A stretch of DNA of 64,000 bases from Liolophura sinensis (lineage: Eukaryota; Mollusca; Polyplacophora; Chitonida; Chitonidae). The notes under the pieces are model-generated. The model saw only the letters and a program-made list of their open reading frames with translations. It did no database searches and was not told where the DNA came from. Shown piece by piece: positions 1 through 11,000 of this stretch. Location: contig NC_088303.1 of the NCBI RefSeq assembly GCF_032854445.1, forward strand, positions 9,619,501 through 9,683,500. Reading direction: 5' to 3'. How positions within the stretch are numbered: position 1 is the first letter of the stretch; each line of letters starts with the position of its first letter. The translations under genes were made by a program, and so were the position numbers.

Positions 1-63
1 TGTCTGAGTGTTGCAACCATGTATTCCGTTATTATAACTTAATATTGTGTTGCATTCAATGGA

Positions 64-330
64 GGGGCCTCCGTGGCCGAGGAAGTTAACTCGTCAGCAC
101 GGCGCAATGACCCAGGAGCCTCTCACCAATGCGATCGCTATAAGTTCAAGTCCAGCTCATGCTGGCTTCCTCTCCGGTCATACGTGGGAAGGTCTGACAG
201 CAACCTGCAGATGGTTGTGGGTTTCCCATTGGCTCTGCTCGGTTTCTCCCCACAATAATACTGGCCGACGTCGTATCAGCGAAATACTCTTGAGTACGGC
301 GTAAAACACCAATGAAATGAATAAATAAAT
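64..330 (+). mobile_element. tRNA-derived SINE, family A, near full length
   Basis: Starts GGGGCCTCCGTGGCC, with a tRNA-like head (degenerate A box) and a B-box-like AAGTTCAAGTCC near 144. It ends TTGAGTACGGCGTAAAAC followed by AATAAA repeats. It aligns along its length with the copy at 47852 and, inverted, with the one at 34303. I saw no clear target-site duplication, so it is probably the oldest of the three. Confidence 0.75.
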
Positions 331-1216
331 ATATCCAACAGAATATCCTTTTAGCATAATCTTTATGTTAAATTACCAGAATTTGTGTGTTATATTTAAC
401 AGAATAATCTGCTGCAATGTCAGAATACATTCTAGCATCACGCAGACTATAGACTTTCTGTTAAATTTAGCAGATTTGAGAGTAGATAAATTTGAAAACG
501 ACCAGTATGAAAACCGCGGCCGGTGTTGAAATGAATTTAAAAGGAAACGGTCTCTGCTAAGTTCGAGACAATTTACCATATGTACTCATCCAGATCAGAA
601 GCTATCACAGGAAATTCCACAGTCGCGTCATTCTGGATGAATGTGTTCGTTACTTGTCAAAGATTGATGGTGCTTTGTGTATGATGCATCCAGATTTCTT
701 CTCTTTTCTGAGCCCTTCTCAGGCTTGCGGAATGTAGATGGTGTTAAAGAGTTTGTTTCGTTTTTTTGCTGCTGTTCGTCTCTGACAGCATATTAAATGT
801 GGTCATTAGGTATGGCGGGTATCTCATCGAAGGAGTCGGCCCAATCTCATTACGCAAACCATCAGTTGCATCATCCATTTAGATATTGCCGTCTTGCCGT
901 GTTCCCATCTCTTATTGATTCTTAGATTAGCCACCAAACACGACCCCAAGACGATTCCCAAACTGATGTCAAGTCGAAAGAAAAAACATAAGTTATTTCT
1001 TAATTTGCCAACAGGGAGGTGGCGCACTCCATGTTGGAGTAGGGTTTTAGAAATTCGGATACTTCACATACAGCTATTCCGGGGCTAGTCCGTGCATGTC
1101 TGCGCTACTGAGATGGTTTCCATTCGCCATTTTTACACTTCAACCCTAAATCACACAACAGAATTCTTATTTACCGAACAAGACACACTTCCGTCAAGCT
1201 TATTTATTTATTTACT
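331..1216. other. Unique sequence, no feature recognised
   Basis: Only short open frames on both strands, none with a recognisable motif. Nothing in it links to the gene to the right. Confidence 0.4.
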
Positions 1217-1292
1217 ACACACACACATACACACACACACACATATATACATGTATATATATATATGTATATGTGTGTGTGTGTGTGTGTGT
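1217..1292. repeat. Palindromic CA/TA/TG microsatellite
   Basis: A CA run passes through ATATATACAT and a TA run into a TG run of similar length, so the whole tract is nearly self-complementary around its centre. Open frames on both strands here (His-Thr, Tyr-Ile and Cys-Val repeats) are artefacts of the repeat. Confidence 0.9.
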
Positions 1293-1329
1293 CTGCGGAC
1301 CTTATTATAGGTGAGGTCATTTTTAAACG

Positions 1330-1566
1330 TGGGAATTTTCCGTTCGAAATTGTACTGGGGTAGTCCAGTTTCAACCAAGTTTGAGCATCCAACTTCCCAC
1401 TGACTGTTTCATCAAGATGAGTGTTGGACCGAATCTGACTATGTGAAAAATATCCAGGGGTAGAGCCAACACTGACAGCTTTAAGGTATGGCTTGACTTC
1501 GACAGAACGCCAGTTCTCACGCGTACTAAGTAGACGCTCCTTACCACTCGGCCAAAGCAGTGCGGG
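1330..1566 (-). mobile_element. Second tRNA-derived SINE type (Leu/Ser-like head)
   Basis: The minus strand reads GGCCGAGTGGTAAGGAGC, a good A box of the Leu/Ser tRNA type, and GTCGAAGTC about 45 nt on fits a B box. A non-tRNA body follows. The 3' boundary is uncertain. It is not a functional tRNA, because the stem pairing is not preserved by eye. Confidence 0.55.
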
Positions 1567-4500
1567 CCTGGGCGAAGTTTTCCAAAAGCAGCTTCTTTCG
1601 TCTGAATCGATCAGCTCACATCAAAGGGACAGTTTCATTAACTTGCTTTGACCTTCAAACAACCATCATGTGGCTTTCGCTTAACTAAGAGCCGATGCCT
1701 TCAAACATTACATATTTGTATCACTGATTTCCCCTCTCTACAAACTGTCATCCATTGACAAATACAAACAGAGACACAAATCGGATAATCAAATGTTTAT
1801 TCGTCTGCTTCCAAAGCCTTACATACAAGAAGAGTAGACAAAAACACAGGATGAAAATAAAGACTACGTACATATACCAGAACCCCTTTGCATATAGCTG
1901 AAAAAGTAAAAGCTTATATTTTAGAGTTGCTATAACGGGTGCAACTATTGACCGTCTTGACAAGAATAGTGTGTACAGCACACACTTTATCTAAGTCGTA
2001 GAAGGCTTTCGAGGAGGTCCACTCTCGAGGACCCGTCAAAAGATACCTCATACCTACACAGGTCTAGTTCCCAAGCCTAAGGCCGACTGGTTTATGTTGT
2101 AATACGAACTCAACCGAAAAGCACCATTCACATTAAGTTTAGTCACCCTATATCTGAACACAGAGTGATTTGGAGGGATAAATACAGAATAAAAAATATA
2201 CAAATACGCATGTATGTAGTTCTCTCCTTCAATGGTCTTTTATTGTGTGTATAGAACTTTTGCTGTTAACTGGTGACTAAGCCCTGCTGATTGGTCAATC
2301 CGCGCTGATAAACACGCCCAGACCTAAAGAAGCAGCTGTCAATTATTCTTCAAACGCCAAGAGGCAATTTCGTTTAAAACGCTGGGGGGATCTTTGATCC
2401 CCAGTTGTGAAATGATGTAATGGAGGAGCTAACAAACAGAATGAATATCTCAGATAGAAAAGGAAACAGTAATATAACACAAAATGAAAAAAGCTGAATG
2501 GCCTACCGGCTGTTGGACAAGGTACTTTAAATCCTTGTGTAGAAATTAAACCATGCAGTTGTTTCGACTGACAACACAGCTATCCTTTACATAATCGTCT
2601 TCTTATGTCAATCATAAAATCAACCGACTTGGCCCCGCCCAATCTTTTAAAAACAGTCAGCCAATAAGCGCATCAAGCATCTGCAACAAGGCGTGTTAAT
2701 AAAATCTAGTTGTTTCTATATCAACAACAGGCTTTGATATTCTAGGAGAAACATCTGAACAAAAACAACGAGAGTTTAACGTTGAGATATATGTGTAGAG
2801 TCCATTGCAAAAAATGTAACATTTTTTTTTTTATTTTTGAGAAAAAAGCCTGTATAAGCCTGAAGAGCCATAAACTTCAAAGCTAATAAGAAAACTGGAC
2901 CGCAGCAACTGGAGATAAAATATTACATACTAGATATTGAGAGATTCACAAACAGATAGCTTTGCAGGACTTTAAGCAAAACGGACACATGGCGGGACAA
3001 GTGCGTGAAGAAGCCGGCTAAACGTCATGAAAGGTAAGATAAATATCAATTCAATAATAGAAAAAATTGTAAGTTTTAAACTTCACAAAGGACAATACCA
3101 CTATTTCTCAAGATATGTTAAAACTTCAATGCACCAACAAACCACAGGTGATCAACGAGTAACTAGAAAATGTAACTAAAACAATCAACCTCGTCCCGTA
3201 TGTTGAAAAAGGTGACTGAGCCAGCGACTACAGGGAAATCTCACGTTCGTGGATTCCACTAATCAACGAGCCTTTACTATAAAATGGTAAAACACTTTTT
3301 CACTGGATGATAGGAAGCCAATCAGATTCAAGGCACATAGTCAGCTGACCGTGCGAGTTATTAAGACATTGGATATCTCAAAGAAAATGCTGCAAGTATA
3401 TTTGACTTTAAAATGTCTTTTTTTACATCAATTTCTGATCCATCTTTTGCTTAATATTTTTAATGTCTCACTGTGAAAGACAATCTTTAAAGTAATTCAA
3501 AAGTTATAAACAAAGCTAACCCACCACGGGCAGAGTTGGTATATATACAAACATATACATTTAATTACCTTTTTTTTTACAGAAAAAAGACAACTAGGAT
3601 AATTCTTCTTGAATAAAATAGCTAACTTTTACAAAGTAATTTTCAAGCGGACTTTGTCCAAAAGACTGCCATTCTTGAAGGAGTCTGTTAGGTTGCACCA
3701 CGCCTCAGACCGGTCTAACCAGAGAAGAATAGATTATAGTAGTTAGACCACATAGACAGACAGTCCTGGTCTGATCACCATCTCGACGACTTGGTGTTTA
3801 GAGCTGGATTTAAAGTCTTCACAGCTACTTTCTTCCTGACCTACATATCTGTCCGGTGGACACTGACTGAGAATTCTTTACAAGAAACCAAACAACAATG
3901 ATTACAAAGGGTTCAGAAATATCGAATTTGTACATGGTACAAGAAGCCACGATCGGAATAATTCAAGATCAGATTGTCCCACAGTTGTCGCATTTATAAA
4001 TAGGACTGTCGACGGTGTGATCGCCTTATACGTTGGGGTTATGTATGGCACAAGTTCTAGAAACATCAACAACCCACAGCACTCGTATACAATAGCACTT
4101 GGACAACAACAGCAACAAGTCGACTAAATCTCGAATTCCCGGTGCAGTATGAACAGATAAGAATGTGGGAGATCATGCTAAGAGGACTTTCATCGATACC
4201 ATTTGTCAGAACTATTATACAAGCTGTAAGTTTTAGACTCTGAGCTCATCCAGTGAGAAATTCCATCCTACATGTTTCTACATGCCTTGACAGCTGCCCT
4301 TCAAAAAACACCATGAAGACAGAAACGCTCCAGCTTTGTTCGACAAAGTGAAGAGCTTCATCTACATGCACGTGGGGAGAAAGCACATCAGGACAATAGC
4401 GCGGTGTGCAAATCCTTTGCACTTCCAAGGGGTGGTGGCGACAAGAAAGTTTCAACAAAACACCGAGGAAGAGTTGAGGAGGGGGTGGCTTGGTGAAGCT

Positions 4501-6634
4501 GAAATCAGATCAAAAAATTACCCATTCAATGATTCTGTCGTCTTGGGAAGTCATCAACTTATAACTGTTCAGCTTTGTTTTGAATAAGGATGGGAAATCC
4601 TGGACAAAACTTGACGAAACCGCATACCGTATGAGATAGCCTATGTTTGCAGGAGCTGAGCATGACGCCAGCCAAATCAGACAATCTGATGCAAAGAGCT
4701 AATTATAAATGGCTGCCACGTTTGACTAAAACACAACTAGGTTAATGGCGACCAACATATTTATGATGGGGCATTCTAGACATGTCTCCGCTTGTGGACG
4801 AAGATAATGTTGGCAATTTTAGACAATACAATGGCAGACGGCTATACTGTTCTAACTTGGATTCCGTAGCTGCTAAACATAGAAAAGCACCGTTCGTTCA
4901 TCGCAGAGAGCACAGCCATACTCACTTACTCGTCACCGTCCCGAAACCGTAAATATCGGGTAAGGCAGTTTCCAGCAAACTATTCAAGTTCCTAACAGTC
5001 AACTGCCAATCACCAAGTCCACCGTGTACAAAGCTCCGTGACTGCAGAGCAACAGTTTAAACACGTAGCACATCTTAATAGGCTATAACCATTGCGGCTC
5101 TCATTAAACCCATAAGTGTAACAGGACTCGTAAATAGGACGTGCAACATGTTACACCACCTAACTGTACATAATTGTATGTAAAAACATGGCACATAAAC
5201 AAACAAAAGTCTTATACACTATCTTTGTACACCCCGTCATGTGGTTAAGCATTCTGAGATCTGTTTCTCTTCCTAATCTAAATACAGAGATAAAAAAAAA
5301 ACAAAATAAAATACATAATTTCCCCCTCAATCATAGGGCCTAATTCGTTTCTTTTGGTCACAAATTTTCATTTAATGGAAGGAACAAGAAACAAAGACCA
5401 ACTTAAAAATTTAGCTGCACAAGCAGGAATACTTGATACATAGCATATATATAGATATACATATATATATATATATACCCTTGATGATATCTATGGTGGC
5501 TAAGAATGCCGTAATCACACACACAAAAAATCCCATATATATTGGAAGCATGACTCTCGGTGAATCACACTTCTTTTCTACATTTATATATATTCACAGC
5601 ATCTAGTACTGGAAGACCTTACAAATTTACAAACAAGCTCAAAAGATTAAAAAACACCAGTTTCTCCTCGATTACAAAAGAACTGATTTACACACTATTC
5701 CCCATGAGAAATAAACGGAGCGTGAAAGAATGACCATTTACAAATATGCTCAAATGGAGTGTGTATAACGACACTGTATGTGTTTGCAAACCCAATCTTC
5801 TACAGATGCGTAGCATCCTCAACTTAATTCATAAAATAGTCTAACACTGAGTTAATAAGATAATTCTAAATGCTGAAACATTAAAGTACCCTTTATAATA
5901 TGTGTGAATTTATGTACAAAAATGGTCACCTAAGTCAACATTACCCAAAATGATTCCCAGTAGAGATGTATCCTTAAAGATTGTGTAAAATGCCATGGGC
6001 GAGGACCTACAGTGTAACCCCCACTCTGAGCCCTCAACCCATTGGGCTGCCTTGGACAACCTAAGCTCAAAAGTTCCCAAAAGGTAGGTAAATACACCGA
6101 GTAACTGATTAAAGCTAATATCAGGATGTCTCACCTCCATGGCAGTGAGATGTTGAAACCCTTGGGGTGTGATGATGGCAAACGGTCAGGGAACTTGGCA
6201 CAGGACAGTCTTCTGCCTGTCATTCTTGATCTTTTTCCACTTTTTTCCTCAGATCCGACTTTCCGTAAACACGCTTTTAGAGCGCTATGTCTGTCCATCA
6301 GACAGGATTTGTGATGAGTCATGATTGTTCAGGTGAAAACAGTGGACAATTGACCAGCAGGTTTAGTATGCAGTTCTTAGCAGATACTCCCCTTGCCACC
6401 CTTAGTTCCCTCCCAAGGTTCACCTGTCCGGTATGCGGCACAATCCTGGTTGTCTACCCAAGAAAGAAAAGGTCCATGAAAACCTTGGCATCCCCCTGCT
6501 AAATGATGAGCTTTGGTACGATCCAATGATTGTCTTTTGACAAGATTTTTGTCTGGTCAGATACAATTCAAGACATAAAATCTACACGCAGATAGCAGAA
6601 CAGGACAATGCTTCGTAAGCATCACATGTTAGTG
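1567..6634. other. 3' flank or distal 3' UTR, no gene recognised
   Basis: AT-rich single-copy sequence with short AT repeats (for example 5444-5476) and only short, unconvincing open frames. It may contain distal 3' UTR of the rotund-like gene, because AATAAA occurs on the minus strand near 2239 and 1796. A stretch at about 2270-2700 carries several CCAAT-type boxes and one GC box and is reported separately. Confidence 0.4.
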
Positions 6635-6648
6635 CTGCCCTCTACTGG
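6635..6648 (-). promoter_or_regulatory. CTCF core consensus match (minus orientation)
   Basis: The minus strand reads CCAGTAGAGGGCAG, which fits all 14 positions of the CTCF core CCASYAGRKGGCRS. It lies about 20 bp beyond the candidate poly(A) signal. Binding is inferred from the motif only. Confidence 0.5.
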
Positions 6649-7122
6649 CTAACAGTACAACTACAAGTCATTTATTACACAGTTCTGATAAAAACCCCAT
6701 CTAGATTGGTGCCAACAGCCTTTTCGATATGTACAGTTACAATGCTATCACATGTATGTGACTCCATATATAATCAGGTGTAAAAAGTAACACGGGAGAT
6801 AGCACTACTGAATTGACAAGGCTGTTTGACAGCTCGTTGTAATGAATTTCAAACAAGTTTTTACACACCATATGTTTATAAAATGCAGTAAAATGGATGA
6901 CAGACCGACAGGTTATTTCATAGTTTTCTAAAGTCCATGTTGGGTCTCCTTGTGTGTCTGTAAAACGCCGTTGTCCAGGCCCTGGTCCAGATGAGAGAGG
7001 CCTGTGTGTGGCAGATCCCTCGGGGATCCAGACTGGAGAGGCCAGTAATCTAGTGGGGGGAGGGGAAGTGTAACAGGTGTGCCTAAGGAAGGGTTTTAGG
7101 GTGGAGCTAGCACTCACAGGCT
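6640..7122 (-). other. Proximal 3' UTR of the rotund-like gene
   Basis: Sequence from the stop codon to the first AATAAA on the minus strand. It contains a frame of about 129 codons (7126-6737) with no family resemblance and starting next to the stop, so I read it as untranslated. Longer 3' UTR isoforms extending to AATAAA copies near 2244-2239 or 1801-1796 are possible. RNA evidence would decide. Confidence 0.5.
6670..6675 (-). terminator. Candidate poly(A) signal AATAAA
   Basis: TTTATT on the plus strand reads AATAAA on the gene strand, about 450 nt past the stop codon. It is followed by a G/T-rich stretch (TTGTAGTTGTACTG), as expected of a downstream element. This is the first canonical hexamer after the stop that I found. 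Confidence 0.45.
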
Positions 7123-8064
7123 TCATGTCAGTCGCGAGGCACCGCTGGTGCAGGTTGGGGTGTAAGAAGGCATCTGCTGAGATGCATAGTTTTTGATGTG
7201 CTGCAGACTAAGCAGACTGTTGGCCAGCATGGCGCTGTCCCTCGTCATGGTCATGTTCAGGTTCCGATCCTGGGGCTCCGACTTCCGGAAGCCGAGTGGG
7301 TCATACGGAAAGTAGCGCGGTGACATGGAAGAGATGTGGGGTAGGGTGGAGCTCAGGTTGTTGGCCTGCAGGGGTGAGCCGTAGTTGTAAGATCCGGCTG
7401 AGGAGCTGATAGACACAGGGCTGCCGTACTGATGCGGGATGGGCACGAACGCCGACGACCCCTTGCTGCAAGAGCTGACGGAAGATTCCGGGCCGCGGTC
7501 ATCAAAGGTGGCTGAGGCATGGTCCACGGGCTCCTGCTTGATCTGGCGAGAGCCCACCTTAGGCAGTTTGTCCTGCGAGTGTTTCACCATGTGCCTGGTC
7601 AAATAGGTCTCCTGGGTGTAGGATTTACCACATATTCTGCATATATGGGTTTTCAGGTGCTTCGTATCTGAATGTTTGGGGATGTGCTCTCTCAGACCGC
7701 TCTCGTCTGCGAAACATTTGTAGCAGGAGTTACACCTGTAGGGTTTGTCGGTCATGTGGGAACGCGAATGCGACTGGAGATTGGAGAGTTGCGAAAAGGC
7801 CTTGCCACAGCCTGGGTGACTGCACTTGTATGGCTTTTCGCCGGTATGTGTGCGAATGTGCTGCTGTAGGTGTGAAAGCTGGGTGAACTTGCGCTCGCAG
7901 ATCTCGCACTTGTAAGGTTTGATGCCAGAATGAATTCGGGCATGCTGCGAAAGGTATGAAGAGTTGGCAAAACATTTGTTGCATGTTGGGCATTTGTAGG
8001 GTTTGGGATCCTGCTTGTGGATTTGCTGACAGTGGATCAACATATCCGATTTGGTATTAAAGAT
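7123..8064 (-). CDS. rn: Coding exon 7 of the rotund-like gene: zinc fingers 1 (second half) to 6 and C terminus
   Basis: The terminal exon starts after a T-rich tract ending GTGTTTCAG and runs to TGA at 7125-7123. It encodes residues 177-489. IFNTKSDMLIH with a second His after four residues completes finger 1, and five whole C2H2 fingers follow to about residue 338. The rest is a Ser/Pro/Tyr/Gly-rich tail with YGSP twice and an ordered-looking stretch, LANSLLSLQHIKNYA, near the end. Two overlapping open frames on the same strand are shadows of the finger-coding sequence. The MFQ preceding Ile177 in the open frame is intronic. Confidence 0.95.
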   Translation of the reverse strand: MFNTKSDMLIHCQQIHKQDPKPYKCPTCNKCFANSSYLSQHARIHSGIKPYKCEICERKFTQLSHLQQHIRTHTGEKPYKCSHPGCGKAFSQLSNLQSHSRSHMTDKPYRCNSCYKCFADESGLREHIPKHSDTKHLKTHICRICGKSYTQETYLTRHMVKHSQDKLPKVGSRQIKQEPVDHASATFDDRGPESSVSSCSKGSSAFVPIPHQYGSPVSISSSAGSYNYGSPLQANNLSSTLPHISSMSPRYFPYDPLGFRKSEPQDRNLNMTMTRDSAMLANSLLSLQHIKNYASQQMPSYTPTCTSGASRLT

Positions 8065-11000
8065 CTGAAACACACGAAAAAAAAAAAATAGAACATAATT
8101 AAAGTGAGAAGATAATGCGAAGCCTAACCAGCCCGTAATTAGCTCACCCCGTGCTTTACATGTTTGTCTCTTCAGAATAAACTGGTAAAGTTTTCTTCAT
8201 GAAAATAACAAACATGAGCAATTCTAGACAGTAAGGGCACAACAATACAAAGCAAGGGATCAAAGCGTAACAGACTGGCTGCACATTATATTATTGCAAA
8301 TATCTCATAGAAAAACTGATATAAGAACTGAAACTGCACTGGACAGAAGTCAATGTATCAAAACAGTGAAATTCTATGTGATGATTATAGAATGACTGAC
8401 TGTAGGGTTGACTGTAGACTGAAGAATGACTGAGTAACTTAGTGATTGTATGGTCCTGTGACTGACTGACTGTATTGCCCTAGACTGTGAGATTGTATGG
8501 TCCTGTAACTCACTGACTGGCTGACTGAGTAACTGGTCATGATCAGACTGACTGACTGAGTAACAGACTGATGTCCACCATGTGCTTTCCTCAGCTTACT
8601 GAGTGACTGATTGTATCACCCTGGGCTGTTAACAGCCCTCAAAAGCTGACTGATGTCCATCATGTGCTTTCCTCACCCACTGACTGAGTGTATTACCCTG
8701 GACTGTGTGATTGTATTGTCCTGTGACTCACTGACTGGCAGATTGTATGGCCTTGGGACTGAGTGAGTGACTCAGTGAGTGACTGAGTGAGTGACTGAGT
8801 GAGTAACTGGTCATGGTCAGACTGACTGACTGAGTGACTGACCACCATGTACTTTCCTCAGCTACTGACTGACTGACTGACTGAATTACCCTGGACTGTG
8901 AACAGCCCTCAAAAGCTGACTGATGCCCACAGTGTTTTCTCCTCAGCTACTGACTGACTGACTGACTGAATTACCCTGGGCTGTGAACAGACCTCAAAAG
9001 CTGACTGATGCCCACAGTGTTTTCTCCTCAGCTACTGACTGACTGACTGAATTACCCTGGACTGTGAACAGCCCTCAAAAGCTGACTGATGCCCACAGTG
9101 TTTTCTCCTCAGCTACTGACTGACTGACTGACTGAATTACCCTGGACTGTGAACAGCCCTCAAAAGCGGACTAATGCCCACAGTGTTTTCTCCTCAGCTA
9201 CTGACTGACTGACTGACTTAATTACCCTGGACTGTGAACAGCCCTCAAAAGCTGACTGATGCCCACAGTGTTTTCTCCTCAGCTACTGACTGACTGACTG
9301 ACTGAATTACCCTGGGCTGTGAACAGCTCCCAAAAGCTGACTGGTGCCCACAGTGTTTTCTCCTCAGCTACTGACTGACTGACTGACTGAATTACCATGG
9401 ACTGTGAACAGCTCCCAAAAGCTGACTGGTGCCCACAGTGTGCTCTCCTTAGCCACTGACTGACTGACTGACTGAATTACCCTGGACTGTGAACAGCCCC
9501 CAAAAGCTGACTGATGCCCACAGTGTTTTTTCCTCAGCTACTGACTGACTGACTGACTGAATTACCCTGGACTGTGAACAGCCCTCAAAAGCTGACTGAT
9601 GCCCACAGTGTTTTCTCCTCAGCTACTGACTGACTGACTGACTGAATTACCCTGGACTGTGAACAGCCCTCAAAAGCGGACTAATGCCCACAGTGTTTTC
9701 TCCTCAGCTACTGACTGACTGACTGACTTAATTACCCTGGACTGTGAACAGCCCTCAAAAGCGGACTAATGCCCACAGTGTTTTCTCCTCAGCTACTGAC
9801 TGACTGACTGACTGAATTACCCTGGACTGTGAACAGCCCTCAAAAGCGGACTAATGCCCACAGTGTTTTCTCCTCAGCTACTGACTGACTGACTGACTGA
9901 ATTACCATGGACTGTGAACAGCCCCCAAAAGCTGACTGATGCCCACAGTGTTTTTTCCTCAGCTACTGACTGACTGACTGACTGAATTACCCTGGACTGT
10001 GAACAGCCCTCAAAAGCTGACTGATACCCACAGTGTTTTCTCCTCAGCCAGAGCTTCCCTACACCACCATGATGAATCAGCCTTCCCTAGAGACTACCCA
10101 GCTAAAACAAAACCTTCCATAATTCAGTACCTGTTTAGGATTCAGGATTTTGCTCGTTTGTCACAAGAATTTATGATCAAATAAACAGAGAGCACTTGAC
10201 ACTAAGAGGTCTGCACCATAGTTTAGCGCGATGCAGAGAAGATGGAAAAAATACCAGTCATATTTTTACTGGACAGGTTACTTGGGGGAATGTTTCAAAC
10301 TGTCTGCGACATATTTTCAGTGGGTGGGAAAGACTGAAAGACACGTGAACTAGTTGTAAAGTCCAGCCAGTACATGTACTGAAAATTTTATGCTTGTCTC
10401 CCTGAGAAATTATGACATAAAGTGTGTGAAGCTGACAGATATTGTAAAGGTCGTCAGCCAAATAAGAGACTGGGTTAGGGCGGGGTTAGATTTTCCTGTG
10501 ACAAAAACGAGAAGTGTATGCGTGTAGAGGTCCCATAAAACCCCCTTGGGGCCTCATGACTTCAGTCCGCTGTAAATTACTACAAAGGAATTTTTCCGCC
10601 TCTATTGTACCTTGATGAATGGCATGATAAATTTGTATGCAGATGTTGCTCTGAATGCATGAGCCTATTTCCTATGTGCCTCTTAAATTATGAACGGAAT
10701 CTGTACAATTAAAAGAACAATCACCCAAGTGACCTACTTGTCTGTCATGATTTGCATACTGAATTACAAGACAGAGTAATTAACATGGGTGCATTAACAT
10801 TACACAAGTTTTGTTTCAGTTTTTTATTCTTCCTTTCCTCTTGATGTTAATGCTCTGTAAGGACAAACCACAAGTCTAACATGTACAGACTCCAGGAATT
10901 AATAGTGCTATTTGCAAATTAAATAACATTATTTTACTGTGCAAATTAAGCAATCTTTCATTTTATTTTTGCCTGTTTTATAAAGATTCCTACAGATTAT

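Noticed and set aside
6737-7126. 129-codon minus-strand frame directly after the rotund-like stop
   Set aside because: It starts at an ATG overlapping the stop region, has no family resemblance, and is best read as 3' UTR.
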